Shown here piece by piece: positions 54,135 through 63,459 of a stretch of DNA of 64,000 nucleotides. Origin of the DNA: Neobacillus paridis (GTDB lineage Bacteria > Bacillota > Bacilli > Bacillales > Cytobacillaceae); assembly GCF_016765675.1 (NCBI RefSeq), contig NZ_JAESWB010000340.1, forward strand, positions 1 to 64,000, in the 5' to 3' direction. Below the pieces are notes generated by a model, which was not told the DNA's origin, made no database searches, and saw nothing but the letters and a program-made list of their open reading frames with translations. How positions within the stretch are numbered: position 1 is the first letter of the stretch; each line of letters opens with the position of its first letter. Position numbers and translations under genes: made by a program.

Positions 54135-55271
54135 GTGGATAAATTGAAAGTGATGACGATTGTGGGCACAAGACCGGAAATTATTAGATTATCAGAAGTC
54201 ATCAAAGCTTGTGACCAATATTTTAACCATATTTTAGTGCATACAGGGCAAAATTGGGATTACACCCTTAATGAAATCTTTTTTGAGGAACTTGGACTGC
54301 GGCAGCCGGACCATTTTCTCGGTGTTGTAGGGGAAGATCTTGGTGAAACAATGGGAAATATTATTGCCCGTTCTTACAAGATTTTGAAACAAGAACAGCC
54401 GGATGCCTTGCTGATTTTGGGCGACACCAATAGCTGTTTAAGTGCTGTCTCCGCGAAACGATTAAAAATACCAATCTTTCATATGGAAGCAGGAAATCGC
54501 TGCTTTGACCAAAATGTACCGGAAGAAATCAATCGGAAAATCGTCGACCATGTGTCAGATATCAATCTGGCCTATACCGAGCATAGCCGCCGCTATTTGT
54601 TATCTGAAGGAATTCGCAAAGAACATATCTTTGTGACAGGTTCTCCGATGACAGAGGTATTAAACAAAAATAGGGCCCGAATTAAAGACAGCACAGTGCT
54701 TCAAGACCTAAAACTCGAAAAAAGCAAATATATTCTTGTCTCCGCACACCGTGAGGAAAATATCGATCATGAGGGAAATTTTCAATCATTGATGAATGCA
54801 ATTAACTATATCGCTGAAAAATATCAGCTTCCTGTTATTTATTCAACTCATCCGCGGAGCTGGAAGAGGATTGAAGAGCGGGGATTTAGGTTTCATCCCT
54901 TTGTTCAAAAGCTGAAGCCATTTGGCTTTTTGGATTATAACCAATTGCAGCTTAATGCTTTTACTGTTCTATCGGACAGTGGAACACTTTCAGAGGAATC
55001 TGCAATATTAGGTTTTCCTGGAATCCTGATCAGGACTTCAACAGAACGCCCGGAAGTTCTTGATAAGGGGACGGTCGTAATAGGAGGGATTACAGAGGGA
55101 GATATCGTTCAGGCAGTAGAGCTGGCAAGGGCAATGTGGGAGAACGAGGAGAAGACATATGTTGCAAATGATTATCTTGATGAAAATGTTTCGGTAAAGG
55201 TTGTAAAGATTGTGCAAAGCTATACGGAAATTGTGAATAAGGTGGTTTGGAGAAAAAATAGATGGAAATGA
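54135..55271 (+). CDS. capG: CapG/FnlC-type UDP-HexNAc 2-epimerase
   Basis: A 378-residue WecB-like 2-epimerase completing UDP-L-FucNAc. It shows IVGTRPEIIRLSEV (about 9-22), HTGQNWDYTLNEIFF, and DSGTLSEES (about 279-287), which binds the diphosphate. It starts at GTG 54135 five bases after capF and ends 10 bp inside the next gene, so all are one transcript. The three Cap enzymes are in pathway order. Confidence 0.93.
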   Translation: MDKLKVMTIVGTRPEIIRLSEVIKACDQYFNHILVHTGQNWDYTLNEIFFEELGLRQPDHFLGVVGEDLGETMGNIIARSYKILKQEQPDALLILGDTNSCLSAVSAKRLKIPIFHMEAGNRCFDQNVPEEINRKIVDHVSDINLAYTEHSRRYLLSEGIRKEHIFVTGSPMTEVLNKNRARIKDSTVLQDLKLEKSKYILVSAHREENIDHEGNFQSLMNAINYIAEKYQLPVIYSTHPRSWKRIEERGFRFHPFVQKLKPFGFLDYNQLQLNAFTVLSDSGTLSEESAILGFPGILIRTSTERPEVLDKGTVVIGGITEGDIVQAVELARAMWENEEKTYVANDYLDENVSVKVVKIVQSYTEIVNKVVWRKNRWK

Positions 55272-56494
55272 AAAAATACAATTTAGATATATTGTTTTTG
55301 GGAGGAGTTTTTAAAGAAGGAGAAATAATGAAACAAAGTAAGAGCAATGTGCAGTTTGCTGCCAATGTTCTTCAATGGAATATAATAGAAGGTTTAGATT
55401 ATTTAAATGAGCAACCTGTAAATTTATTAAGTGCTATATTTATTGGATCATATCCAAAGTACTATAAAAAAATTCTGATACAAAGAAAAGACTGGTCCCA
55501 TTTACCAGGAGCTAAAGACAAAGAAGTAAAGTTCTGGAATATTCCAATTCTAAAAAAATTTTCACGTGGGTGGAGTTTATCGAAAGAAATTATGATTTGG
55601 GCACAACAGAAAAATGAAAGAAAAAAAGTAATTATTGCATATTCAATGGATTATTCTATATTGAGTGCATTGAAGTCAGCAAAAGTAAGCAATTCAGAAA
55701 TAATAACTTGTCTTATTGTTCCGGATTTACCACAATTTATGAATCTTTCCTCTTCAAAAAACTATAGTTATAAATTGTTAAAAAATATAGAAAGTGATCT
55801 AATTTCTCAACTCCAAAAATATGTGGATTCTTATGTTTTATTAACAAAGCATATGGCTGACTTTTTGAAAATACAAAATAAGCCATATGTAGTTATTGAA
55901 GGAATGGTAAACTTCAAGGATCAGACAACATATTTAGATAGAAGAAGGGAAGAACAGGAGAAAAGTCGTAAAACCATTTTATATACTGGGACGCTAAATG
56001 AAAAATATGGAATTTTAAATCTATTAAAAGCATTTGAATTAATAAAAGATAAGAATTATAGATTACAAATATGTGGAACAGGGGAAGCAGAAAAAGACAT
56101 AGTGGAAATGGCGAAACAAGATAATAGAATTGATTTTCGTGGACGTGTGTCTAGGGAAGAAGCAATACTTCTCCAAAAGAATGCAACGGTTCTAATAAAT
56201 CCTCGAAATAGTGAAGGGGAATTCACCAAATATTCCTTTCCCTCTAAGATAATGGAATATTTGGTTTCAGGTGTACCAACAATTGCTTATTCATTACCAG
56301 GGATGCCTGAGGAGTATAAAGATTATATGTACTTTATTAAAGATAATACAGTACAGGGCATAGCAAATACAATAATTAATGTATGTGAAACAAACCCAAT
56401 TCAATTAAAAAAATTCGGAGAGGCATCTAGAAAATTTGTTTTATCCGAAAAAAATAATATAAGGCAGGTAGAAAAGATAATGAATATATTATGA
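55262..56494 (+). CDS. GT4-like glycosyltransferase
   Basis: A 410-residue GT-B transferase with YTGTLNEKYGILNLLKAFE (about 240-258), CGTGEAEKDIVEMA and YSFPSKIMEYLVSGVPTIA near the C-terminus, the usual nucleotide-sugar binding features. Donor and acceptor are unknown. Its start ATG 55262 overlaps the capG end. From here the sequence becomes more AT-rich, down to about 63.4 kb. Confidence 0.85.
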   Translation: MEMKKYNLDILFLGGVFKEGEIMKQSKSNVQFAANVLQWNIIEGLDYLNEQPVNLLSAIFIGSYPKYYKKILIQRKDWSHLPGAKDKEVKFWNIPILKKFSRGWSLSKEIMIWAQQKNERKKVIIAYSMDYSILSALKSAKVSNSEIITCLIVPDLPQFMNLSSSKNYSYKLLKNIESDLISQLQKYVDSYVLLTKHMADFLKIQNKPYVVIEGMVNFKDQTTYLDRRREEQEKSRKTILYTGTLNEKYGILNLLKAFELIKDKNYRLQICGTGEAEKDIVEMAKQDNRIDFRGRVSREEAILLQKNATVLINPRNSEGEFTKYSFPSKIMEYLVSGVPTIAYSLPGMPEEYKDYMYFIKDNTVQGIANTIINVCETNPIQLKKFGEASRKFVLSEKNNIRQVEKIMNIL

Positions 56495-56574
56495 TGATTC
56501 AGTAAGACAATTTATGATTAAATCATTTAATCTTAACCATCCAAATGGTTCACATTAGTTAGTGAGGGGAAAAA

Positions 56575-57903
56575 ATGCAATCAAATAAAAAACAAATAGA
56601 ATTAATCAAATACGATTTTAAAACCAGCAAAATAACTAATGTAAACCCGCTCACAACTATTAATGAGTGGATAATCATACTTATGTGTATTTGGATTTCA
56701 TGGCAGTATTTTAATTTTAAATTAGGAGTTTTACCTTTTTTAGCGCTGACTGCAGCTTGGTTTATTTCGTCTGATTATAGGTGGGCCTTTAAAGGTCTGC
56801 CTTTAGATATTGTGATGATTATCGTGTGGGGTTTAACATTCCTGCCATATATGGTAACGGGAAATTTCTTTTATGGTGGCTTAGATATTAAATATACAAT
56901 AATAACTTTTATGTTATTTACCTTTGGAATATTTATAAATTATTACTATATGTATTACAACAATAATCCAGCGGTTTTAGGGAAAATTGTGTTTTTTACC
57001 ATGTTTTTTTATTTGATTTCTTCCATTCAAACCTATATCGGCTTGAAGAAATACCCGCTTGCTGCTCGGGAATTAGCAACAGGAAGTGATCCATCGCAAG
57101 GTACCTATTCATCATTGGGAATTGGCGGCTTTGGTTTTATCTATAGTGCTGTTTTCTTAAATATTGTGATACTATATTTTGTTTTAATTAATAATCGAGT
57201 ATCCAAAAAATATAAATTCTTCGCCATAACTGTTTGTTTTATGATTACGATTATGCTAATTTCTGCCTCATATGCTACATCTTTAATAATTGGTTTTTTA
57301 GGAGCATTTTTGGTGATTTGTGTTAGAGATAAAAAATGGTTTATCTTAAGCATGATCTTAGCTGTATTATTTTTTATTGCATTTCCTAAAGAAATAATTG
57401 GTTACTTTTTAATAGATATTGCTAAGTTATTTGACTCATCCTATGTGATACAATCAAAATTTTTAGATTTAGCACAAGGGTTTTTAGGTAATACATTAGG
57501 ATCTCAGACTTCCGGAAGAAAGGAGCTTTATTTAGCATCATTACAAACATTTTTACAAAATCCATTTTTTGGGATTTATGGGCCGTTTGGTAATGCCTTT
57601 CATGCAAAAGTAGGTGGCCATTCTGGTTGGCTGGACCTTATGGCTTATTACGGATTATTTGGATCGCTCCCATTATTTGCAGCGATCTTTTTTAATTTCA
57701 AAAAACAATTAAAATTTTTTTCTAAACATCCCTATTACCGGTTTTTGTTGACGGCGCAAGCTTTATTTGTCCTCTTTGGATTTATCAATCCGATTACCTA
57801 TATTTACCAAGTGGGATTTATTTTATTTGTTGTAGCACCAGCAGTTCCATTTTTACCGCAAGCATTTGTAAAAAGAAATTTAGAGAAAGGGAATAGGAAA
57901 TGA
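56575..57903 (+). CDS. Wzy-like O-antigen polymerase/ligase
   Basis: A 442-residue polytopic protein with about 11-12 hydrophobic segments and a larger extracytoplasmic loop (about 290-350) holding SGRKELYLASLQTF and FGNAFHAKVGGHSGW, which is typical of the O-antigen ligase/polymerase family. It probably polymerises repeat units outside the membrane. TGAGGGGAAA precedes ATG 56575; its end overlaps the next gene by 4 bp. Confidence 0.82.
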   Translation: MQSNKKQIELIKYDFKTSKITNVNPLTTINEWIIILMCIWISWQYFNFKLGVLPFLALTAAWFISSDYRWAFKGLPLDIVMIIVWGLTFLPYMVTGNFFYGGLDIKYTIITFMLFTFGIFINYYYMYYNNNPAVLGKIVFFTMFFYLISSIQTYIGLKKYPLAARELATGSDPSQGTYSSLGIGGFGFIYSAVFLNIVILYFVLINNRVSKKYKFFAITVCFMITIMLISASYATSLIIGFLGAFLVICVRDKKWFILSMILAVLFFIAFPKEIIGYFLIDIAKLFDSSYVIQSKFLDLAQGFLGNTLGSQTSGRKELYLASLQTFLQNPFFGIYGPFGNAFHAKVGGHSGWLDLMAYYGLFGSLPLFAAIFFNFKKQLKFFSKHPYYRFLLTAQALFVLFGFINPITYIYQVGFILFVVAPAVPFLPQAFVKRNLEKGNRK

Positions 57904-59213
57904 AAATACTTTGGGTTACTAATATTCCTTTACCGGAGGCAAGTTTACTTATGAATGAAGAACCAGCCTCTTCCGGCGGTTGGTTAATAAATGCTGCGGA
58001 TGCATTAGCAAGAGAAGAAAACATTAAACTCGAAATCGCCTTTCCTAAAACTGGAACTAAAAAGGTAGGTACATTAAAAGGTGAGAAAGTATGTTATTAC
58101 TCATTTCCTTTTATTCATTATCGTAATCATCAATCGATAAAAGATAATACAAATCTGTTAAGAATTATTGATCAATCACAGCCAGATATTGTGCATATTT
58201 TTGGAACAGAATTTGCACATACTGCTTCGATGGTAAATGTATGTAGACAAAAAAGCAAAAAGTTTGTCATTTCTATTCAAGGTCTTGTATCAGAGATTGC
58301 AAAACAATATACAGTGGGACTACCGAGAAAAGTGCAGTACAAATTTACATTTAGGGATTTTATAAAACAAGATAGTATTAAACAGCAACAAAGGAAATTT
58401 GAAAAACGTGGAAAACACGAAATAGAGGCACTTCTGAAGGCTTCACATATTATTGGGCGTACCACATGGGATCGTGCGTGTACATCATACATTAACCAAA
58501 GTGCTGAATACCACCACTGTAATGAAACATTGCGAAGTGTTTTCTATCAACATCAATGGAATCTCAATAAATGTGAGAAATACTCCATTTTTTTTAGTCA
58601 AGGATCCTATCCAATTAAAGGATTACATTTTCTGCTTGAGGCTTTGCCGCTCATTCTAAATCGGTTTCCTGATACAAGGCTATATATTGGAGGTCCTGAC
58701 ATTACTAAGACGAATACATTGAAGGACAGATTTAAGATTTCCTCTTATGGAAAATACATTAAGGAATTGATAAAAAAATATCATTTACAAAATCATATCA
58801 TATTTACTGGTATTTTAAATGCCGATCAAATGTGTGAACAGTATTTAAAATCTCATGTGTATGTATGCTCCTCTATGATAGAGAACAGCCCGAATTCTTT
58901 AGGTGAGGCGATGATTCTTGGAGTTCCATCTGTAGCAGCTGATGTTGGAGGGATAGCCGACTTATTAACTCATAAAAAAGATGGATTCATTTATCCTTCT
59001 AATGCGCCTTATATGATGGCTCATTATGTTAATGAAATATTTAGTAATAATCAACTTGCGCTAGAATTTTCGAAGAAAGCAAAAATAAAGGCTTCTATTA
59101 TCTTTAACAAGGAGACAAACAATAGGGACTTATTGAGGATTTATCATCAAATTATCACTAATAATGCTGAAAGCTATGATAATGATCAATTAAAAGTGGG
59201 GTATTTGAAGTGA
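57900..59213 (+). CDS. GT4 glycosyltransferase
   Basis: A 437-residue GT-B transferase. The N-terminal half includes EEPASSGGWLINAADALA (about 20-37) and the C-terminal half SSMIENSPNSLGEAMILG (about 322-339), the conserved Glu-rich donor site. ATG 57900 overlaps the polymerase stop, so translation is coupled. Specificity is unknown. Confidence 0.87.
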   Translation: MKILWVTNIPLPEASLLMNEEPASSGGWLINAADALAREENIKLEIAFPKTGTKKVGTLKGEKVCYYSFPFIHYRNHQSIKDNTNLLRIIDQSQPDIVHIFGTEFAHTASMVNVCRQKSKKFVISIQGLVSEIAKQYTVGLPRKVQYKFTFRDFIKQDSIKQQQRKFEKRGKHEIEALLKASHIIGRTTWDRACTSYINQSAEYHHCNETLRSVFYQHQWNLNKCEKYSIFFSQGSYPIKGLHFLLEALPLILNRFPDTRLYIGGPDITKTNTLKDRFKISSYGKYIKELIKKYHLQNHIIFTGILNADQMCEQYLKSHVYVCSSMIENSPNSLGEAMILGVPSVAADVGGIADLLTHKKDGFIYPSNAPYMMAHYVNEIFSNNQLALEFSKKAKIKASIIFNKETNNRDLLRIYHQIITNNAESYDNDQLKVGYLK

Positions 59214-60373
59214 AAGTAACTTTTTTTTCCAACTTTTTAAACCATCATCAATTACCTTTATGTTTTGAAATGTATAGGTTGCTGGGGAATAATTTTAAAT
59301 TTGTAGCAACTGAATATATTCATGAGGAACGATTGAAAATGGGTTACAAAGATATGAGTAATCAATATCCATTCACTTTAAATACTTATAAAAGCCACGA
59401 GGAATTTCTTAATGGATTAAAATTGGGAGATGAAAGTGATATTGTCATTATTGGTTCAGCACCGGACATTTTTATTAAAAATAGATTAAAAGAGAATAAA
59501 ATAGTTTTTCGTTATAGTGAAAGAATATTTAAAAAAGGACAATGGCGAATTGTTAATTTAAGAAATACATTATCCCTAATAAAAAACCATACAAAATTTT
59601 CCGATAAGAATGTTTATATGTTATGTGCTAGCGCTTATACGGCAGCAGATTTCAACTTAGTTGGTGCTTATAGAAATAAAAGTTATAGATGGGGGTATTT
59701 CCCCGAGGCGAAAGAATATAATATTGAAGATTTACTATTAAGCAAGGAAAATATGCTTCCAAAGTTATTATGGGTAGGACGATTAATTAAGTGGAAGCAC
59801 CCAGAATATGCAATCGAAGTAGCAGATAAACTAAAGCAACAAGGCTGGAAATTTACTTTGGATATTATAGGATCTGGAGAAATGGAAAGTGATATGAAGA
59901 AAATGATAAAAAGTAAAGGATTAGAGGATTGTATTAATCTACTAGGCAGTATGAGCCCAGATGAGGTAAGAATATATATGGAATCTGCAAATATCTTTGT
60001 ATTTACTAGTGATTTTAATGAGGGGTGGGGGGCTGTACTGAATGAGGCAATGAATAGTGGTTGTGCCGTTATTGCCAGTCATTCAATTGGTTCAGCTCCA
60101 TTTTTAATCAAAAATAATATAAATGGTTTAATTTATGAGAACGGAAATATCAATAGCCTATTAGAATGTGTTAGAAGGGTATTAGAGTCAAGTGAATTTC
60201 GCAAAGTATTGGGGGTAAATGCATATAATACCATTGTAAATGACTGGAACGCAAAAAAGGCAGCCGAAAGGTTTTTATATGTATCTGAAAACCTTTTAGC
60301 TGATAAAACTATCTTTTTTGATGACGGGATCTGTAGTAAGTCAGAAATATTAACTCAGAGATTTATTTATTAA
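59210..60373 (+). CDS. GT4 glycosyltransferase
   Basis: A 387-residue GT-B transferase with LLWVGRLIKWKHPEYAIEVA (about 186-205), GSGEMESDMKKM and FNEGWGAVLNEAMNSGC (about 264-280). GTG 59210 overlaps the end of the previous gene by 4 bp. Specificity is unknown. Confidence 0.87.
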   Translation: MKVTFFSNFLNHHQLPLCFEMYRLLGNNFKFVATEYIHEERLKMGYKDMSNQYPFTLNTYKSHEEFLNGLKLGDESDIVIIGSAPDIFIKNRLKENKIVFRYSERIFKKGQWRIVNLRNTLSLIKNHTKFSDKNVYMLCASAYTAADFNLVGAYRNKSYRWGYFPEAKEYNIEDLLLSKENMLPKLLWVGRLIKWKHPEYAIEVADKLKQQGWKFTLDIIGSGEMESDMKKMIKSKGLEDCINLLGSMSPDEVRIYMESANIFVFTSDFNEGWGAVLNEAMNSGCAVIASHSIGSAPFLIKNNINGLIYENGNINSLLECVRRVLESSEFRKVLGVNAYNTIVNDWNAKKAAERFLYVSENLLADKTIFFDDGICSKSEILTQRFIY

Positions 60374-60406
60374 TTTTGGAAAGCTGTTAGTGGAGGTGAA
60401 AATACA

Positions 60407-61426
60407 ATGGATATAAAAGTGAGTATTAACTGTATCACATATAATCATGAGAAATACATTGCAGATGCAATCGAAAGCTTTTTAATGCAGAAAACTAACT
60501 TCAAATATGAAATTCTTATTGGAGAAGATTGTAGTACTGATAACACTAAAAAAATTGTATCTGCATATGTAGAAAAATACCCGGATCTGATCAGATTGAT
60601 AACATCTGAAAATAATGTAGGGGCGATGAAAAATTCACAAAGATTATTTGAGAATGCCAGGGGAAAATATATTGCTCTTTGTGAAGGTGATGATTTTTGG
60701 ATTGATCCTTATAAGTTGCAGAAACAGATTGATTATATGGAGAGCAATCCTGAATGTACGATATGCTTCCATAACGCGGAGGTAAGAGATAAAAATAATG
60801 CTCCAATTGGAAAATTACATGTTCCTTGGTCAGTACATCAGCGGAAATATTATTATGGGAAAAATTACAGGTATTCAGCGGGAGAGATGGCACTACTGGA
60901 CTTTATTCCAACTGCTTCAATCGTCTTTTTAAAGGAGTGCCTCAGTTCTCCACCTGATTGGATTAATCATTCTATAGTTGGAGATACCCCCTTGAGATTA
61001 ATCGCTTCCAGTAAAGGATATGCTTTTTTTATAGATGAGGTCATGTCTGTTTATAGGCTTGGTGTAAATGGTTCGGAAACAGCAAGAGCAAATATTGAAA
61101 ATATGGATAAAAAGAAATTAATTATCCGATTAAAAAAGCATATTGAGATTATAGATAACTTTAATGACTATACCAACTATCAATACGCTAATGAATTAAA
61201 TAAAGCTAAAGTGTACTGGGAGGTGCCTTTATTATTACATACTCGTCAAATAGATAAATTGAAGAATCAAAAATATAAGGAGTATCTTAATAACTTAGGG
61301 TTCAAGGGTCTTACACACCTGTATCTCAGTTATTATTTCCCGAAGATTCATTCCAATATGACAAATTTAAAGCGGAAAATTAGAGGAATTTTTATAGAAG
61401 ATGATTTGAGGGATACAAATGGTTAA
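60407..61426 (+). CDS. GT2 glycosyltransferase
   Basis: A 339-residue GT-A transferase: NCITYNHEKYIADAIESF at the start (about 8-25), GEDCSTDNTK for the nucleotide, and the metal-binding CEGDDFWIDPYKLQ (about 91-104). GGAGGTGAAA precedes ATG 60407. It probably adds one sugar of the repeat unit on the cytosolic side. It overlaps the flippase gene by 8 bp. Confidence 0.88.
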   Translation: MDIKVSINCITYNHEKYIADAIESFLMQKTNFKYEILIGEDCSTDNTKKIVSAYVEKYPDLIRLITSENNVGAMKNSQRLFENARGKYIALCEGDDFWIDPYKLQKQIDYMESNPECTICFHNAEVRDKNNAPIGKLHVPWSVHQRKYYYGKNYRYSAGEMALLDFIPTASIVFLKECLSSPPDWINHSIVGDTPLRLIASSKGYAFFIDEVMSVYRLGVNGSETARANIENMDKKKLIIRLKKHIEIIDNFNDYTNYQYANELNKAKVYWEVPLLLHTRQIDKLKNQKYKEYLNNLGFKGLTHLYLSYYFPKIHSNMTNLKRKIRGIFIEDDLRDTNG

Positions 61427-62906
61427 TCCAGAAACCTTAAAAGGAAAGACAATAAAAGGGGTGTTTTGGAGTTTTACAGATATTATGGCAAATCAGGGAG
61501 TACAATTTATAGTTTTAATGATTCTTGCTAGACAGTTACTCCCTGAGCATTTTGGAATTATTGGAATGATTACGATATTTATTTCCATATCCAATTCATT
61601 AATTGACAGTGGATTCACTCAAGCTTTGGTTCGAGAACAGGAGCCAACTCAAGAGGATTATTCCACTGCTTTTTATTTTAATCTCCTAATGGGGTTTATA
61701 ATGTACGGAATTCTATTTTTTTCCGCAGGATTCATTAGTTTCTTTTTTAAAGAACCAAACCTCTCATCTATTATTAGAATACTTGCAATAGTAGTTATTA
61801 TTAATTCTGTTACGATTATCCAAAGAGCAATCCTTATCAAAAAGGTTGATTTTAAGACACAAATGAAAATTAATATTATTTCTGGAATAAGTTCTGGAAT
61901 TACAGCTATTATTTGTGCAGGGTTTGGATTAGGTGTGTGGAGTTTAGTTATTAAAACATTGTTAATGCAAAGTGTTACTTCCTTTCTGCTTTGGATTCAT
62001 AATAAATGGAAACCATCCATAGTTTTTAATTTTAGTTCTTTCAAGCGCCTTTTTGGATTTGGATCAAAAATGATGATTTCTGGGATCATTGACACGATAT
62101 ATACGAATATTTATTATGTGATAATTGGAAAGTTCTATTCTTCTACTCAACTAGGTTATTATTCAAATGCTGTGAAATTAAGCGATGTGGCATCACAATC
62201 AATAACTTCTTCGATTCAACGAGTAACATATCCGGTTCTTAGTACTTTACAAAATGACCAAGAAAAATTGAAATTCGGCTATAAAAAGATAATGAAGGTC
62301 TCTGCTTTTATCAATTTTCCAGTAATGGCAGGATTGGCTGCAATTGCTGTCCCGTTAGTTAGTTTAATCTTAGGTGAAAAGTGGATACAATTGGTTCCAT
62401 ATTTCCAGCTATTATGTTTAGCATATATGCTTTATCCGTTTCATGTAATCAACTTAAATATTTTACAGGTTAAAGGGAGATCAGATTTATTTTTACTACT
62501 TGAAATAATAAAAAAAATAGTAACAACTATATTGATTGCACTTGCCATATTCCTACATTTAGGGATAATCGGTTTGATATGGGTGGCAATCATCAATTCA
62601 TTTATTGCCCTTTTTATAAATTCCTTTTTCTCAGCAAAAGAAATATCTTATTCGATATCAAAACAAATTATTGATATACTTCCCCATTTTCTAATTTCTA
62701 TATTTATGGGGGGAATAGTATACATCTTAGGAACTTTAATACAGGCTAATATAGCCATAAAACTAATTGTTCAAATAGGTTGTGGCGTATTATTGTATAT
62801 CGCCTTTTGTTGGATGTTTAGGTTAAAAGAGCTCGAAATGGTGTTTCAGTTACTACTGCGGTTTTTCCAGAATCGAAAACAAAGATTAAAATCGGGAGGA
62901 ATATAA
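61419..62906 (+). CDS. Wzx-like polysaccharide flippase
   Basis: A 495-residue MOP-superfamily flippase (WzxC/EpsK-like) with about 14 hydrophobic segments. It opens GKTIKGVFWSFTDIMANQGV and includes LARQLLPEHFGIIGM, typical of the family. It would move the lipid-linked repeat unit to the outer face for the Wzy-like protein at 56575. ATG 61419 lies within the end of the GT2 gene. Confidence 0.9.
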   Translation: MVNPETLKGKTIKGVFWSFTDIMANQGVQFIVLMILARQLLPEHFGIIGMITIFISISNSLIDSGFTQALVREQEPTQEDYSTAFYFNLLMGFIMYGILFFSAGFISFFFKEPNLSSIIRILAIVVIINSVTIIQRAILIKKVDFKTQMKINIISGISSGITAIICAGFGLGVWSLVIKTLLMQSVTSFLLWIHNKWKPSIVFNFSSFKRLFGFGSKMMISGIIDTIYTNIYYVIIGKFYSSTQLGYYSNAVKLSDVASQSITSSIQRVTYPVLSTLQNDQEKLKFGYKKIMKVSAFINFPVMAGLAAIAVPLVSLILGEKWIQLVPYFQLLCLAYMLYPFHVINLNILQVKGRSDLFLLLEIIKKIVTTILIALAIFLHLGIIGLIWVAIINSFIALFINSFFSAKEISYSISKQIIDILPHFLISIFMGGIVYILGTLIQANIAIKLIVQIGCGVLLYIAFCWMFRLKELEMVFQLLLRFFQNRKQRLKSGGI

Positions 62907-62909
62907 AAA

Positions 62910-63431
62910 ATGAAATTAATAAATAATAGTTTTCAAAAATATAAAGATATATTTCAGAAAAATGGATTAGATTTTATTTTACTTGATAAAGGAGAAAATG
63001 AAAAAGGCAGACTCGTAGCTTTTTTTAATAAACTTAATTCAGAATTTCTGTTTCCTATGGAACAACAAGAAGCTTTGAAGGTACACGTTATAAAATTACT
63101 AGATTATGCGTATAACTTTATTTTAGTCGATAAAGAAAATAATTGTGATGTAAGTCTTTTGTCCATTTATGCCAATGATTTTATTACAAAAACGGCTTTT
63201 GGGGGTAAAATTGGAATCTTGCCGTCATATCGTGGAGGGAGAACTGCATTTCATCTTGCTAACTTTTCGCTAGAGTTTGCTAAGGAATTGGGCATGGACT
63301 ATTTTAGGGTCGAGGTAGATAAAAATAATACTCGCTGGCTGGCTTACTTGATGGAAAGGAAGAAATTCCAAATTGAAAGTGAAAACGACAATAATTCTTA
63401 TATTCTTATTAGGGATTTAGAGGAAGTTTAA
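62910..63431 (+). CDS. GNAT-family N-acetyltransferase
   Basis: A 173-residue protein whose C-terminal half is a GNAT domain: GILPSYRGGRTAFHLANFSL (about 106-125) is the acetyl-CoA motif, followed by FRVEVDKNNTRWLAYL. It starts 4 bp after the flippase gene. It could acetylate an amino sugar of the polymer, which would fill the gap left by the missing EpsM/PglD-type enzyme; this is inference. Confidence 0.8.
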   Translation: MKLINNSFQKYKDIFQKNGLDFILLDKGENEKGRLVAFFNKLNSEFLFPMEQQEALKVHVIKLLDYAYNFILVDKENNCDVSLLSIYANDFITKTAFGGKIGILPSYRGGRTAFHLANFSLEFAKELGMDYFRVEVDKNNTRWLAYLMERKKFQIESENDNNSYILIRDLEEV

Positions 63432-63459
63432 TAAAAGTATTTTTTAAGAAGGTGATTTA

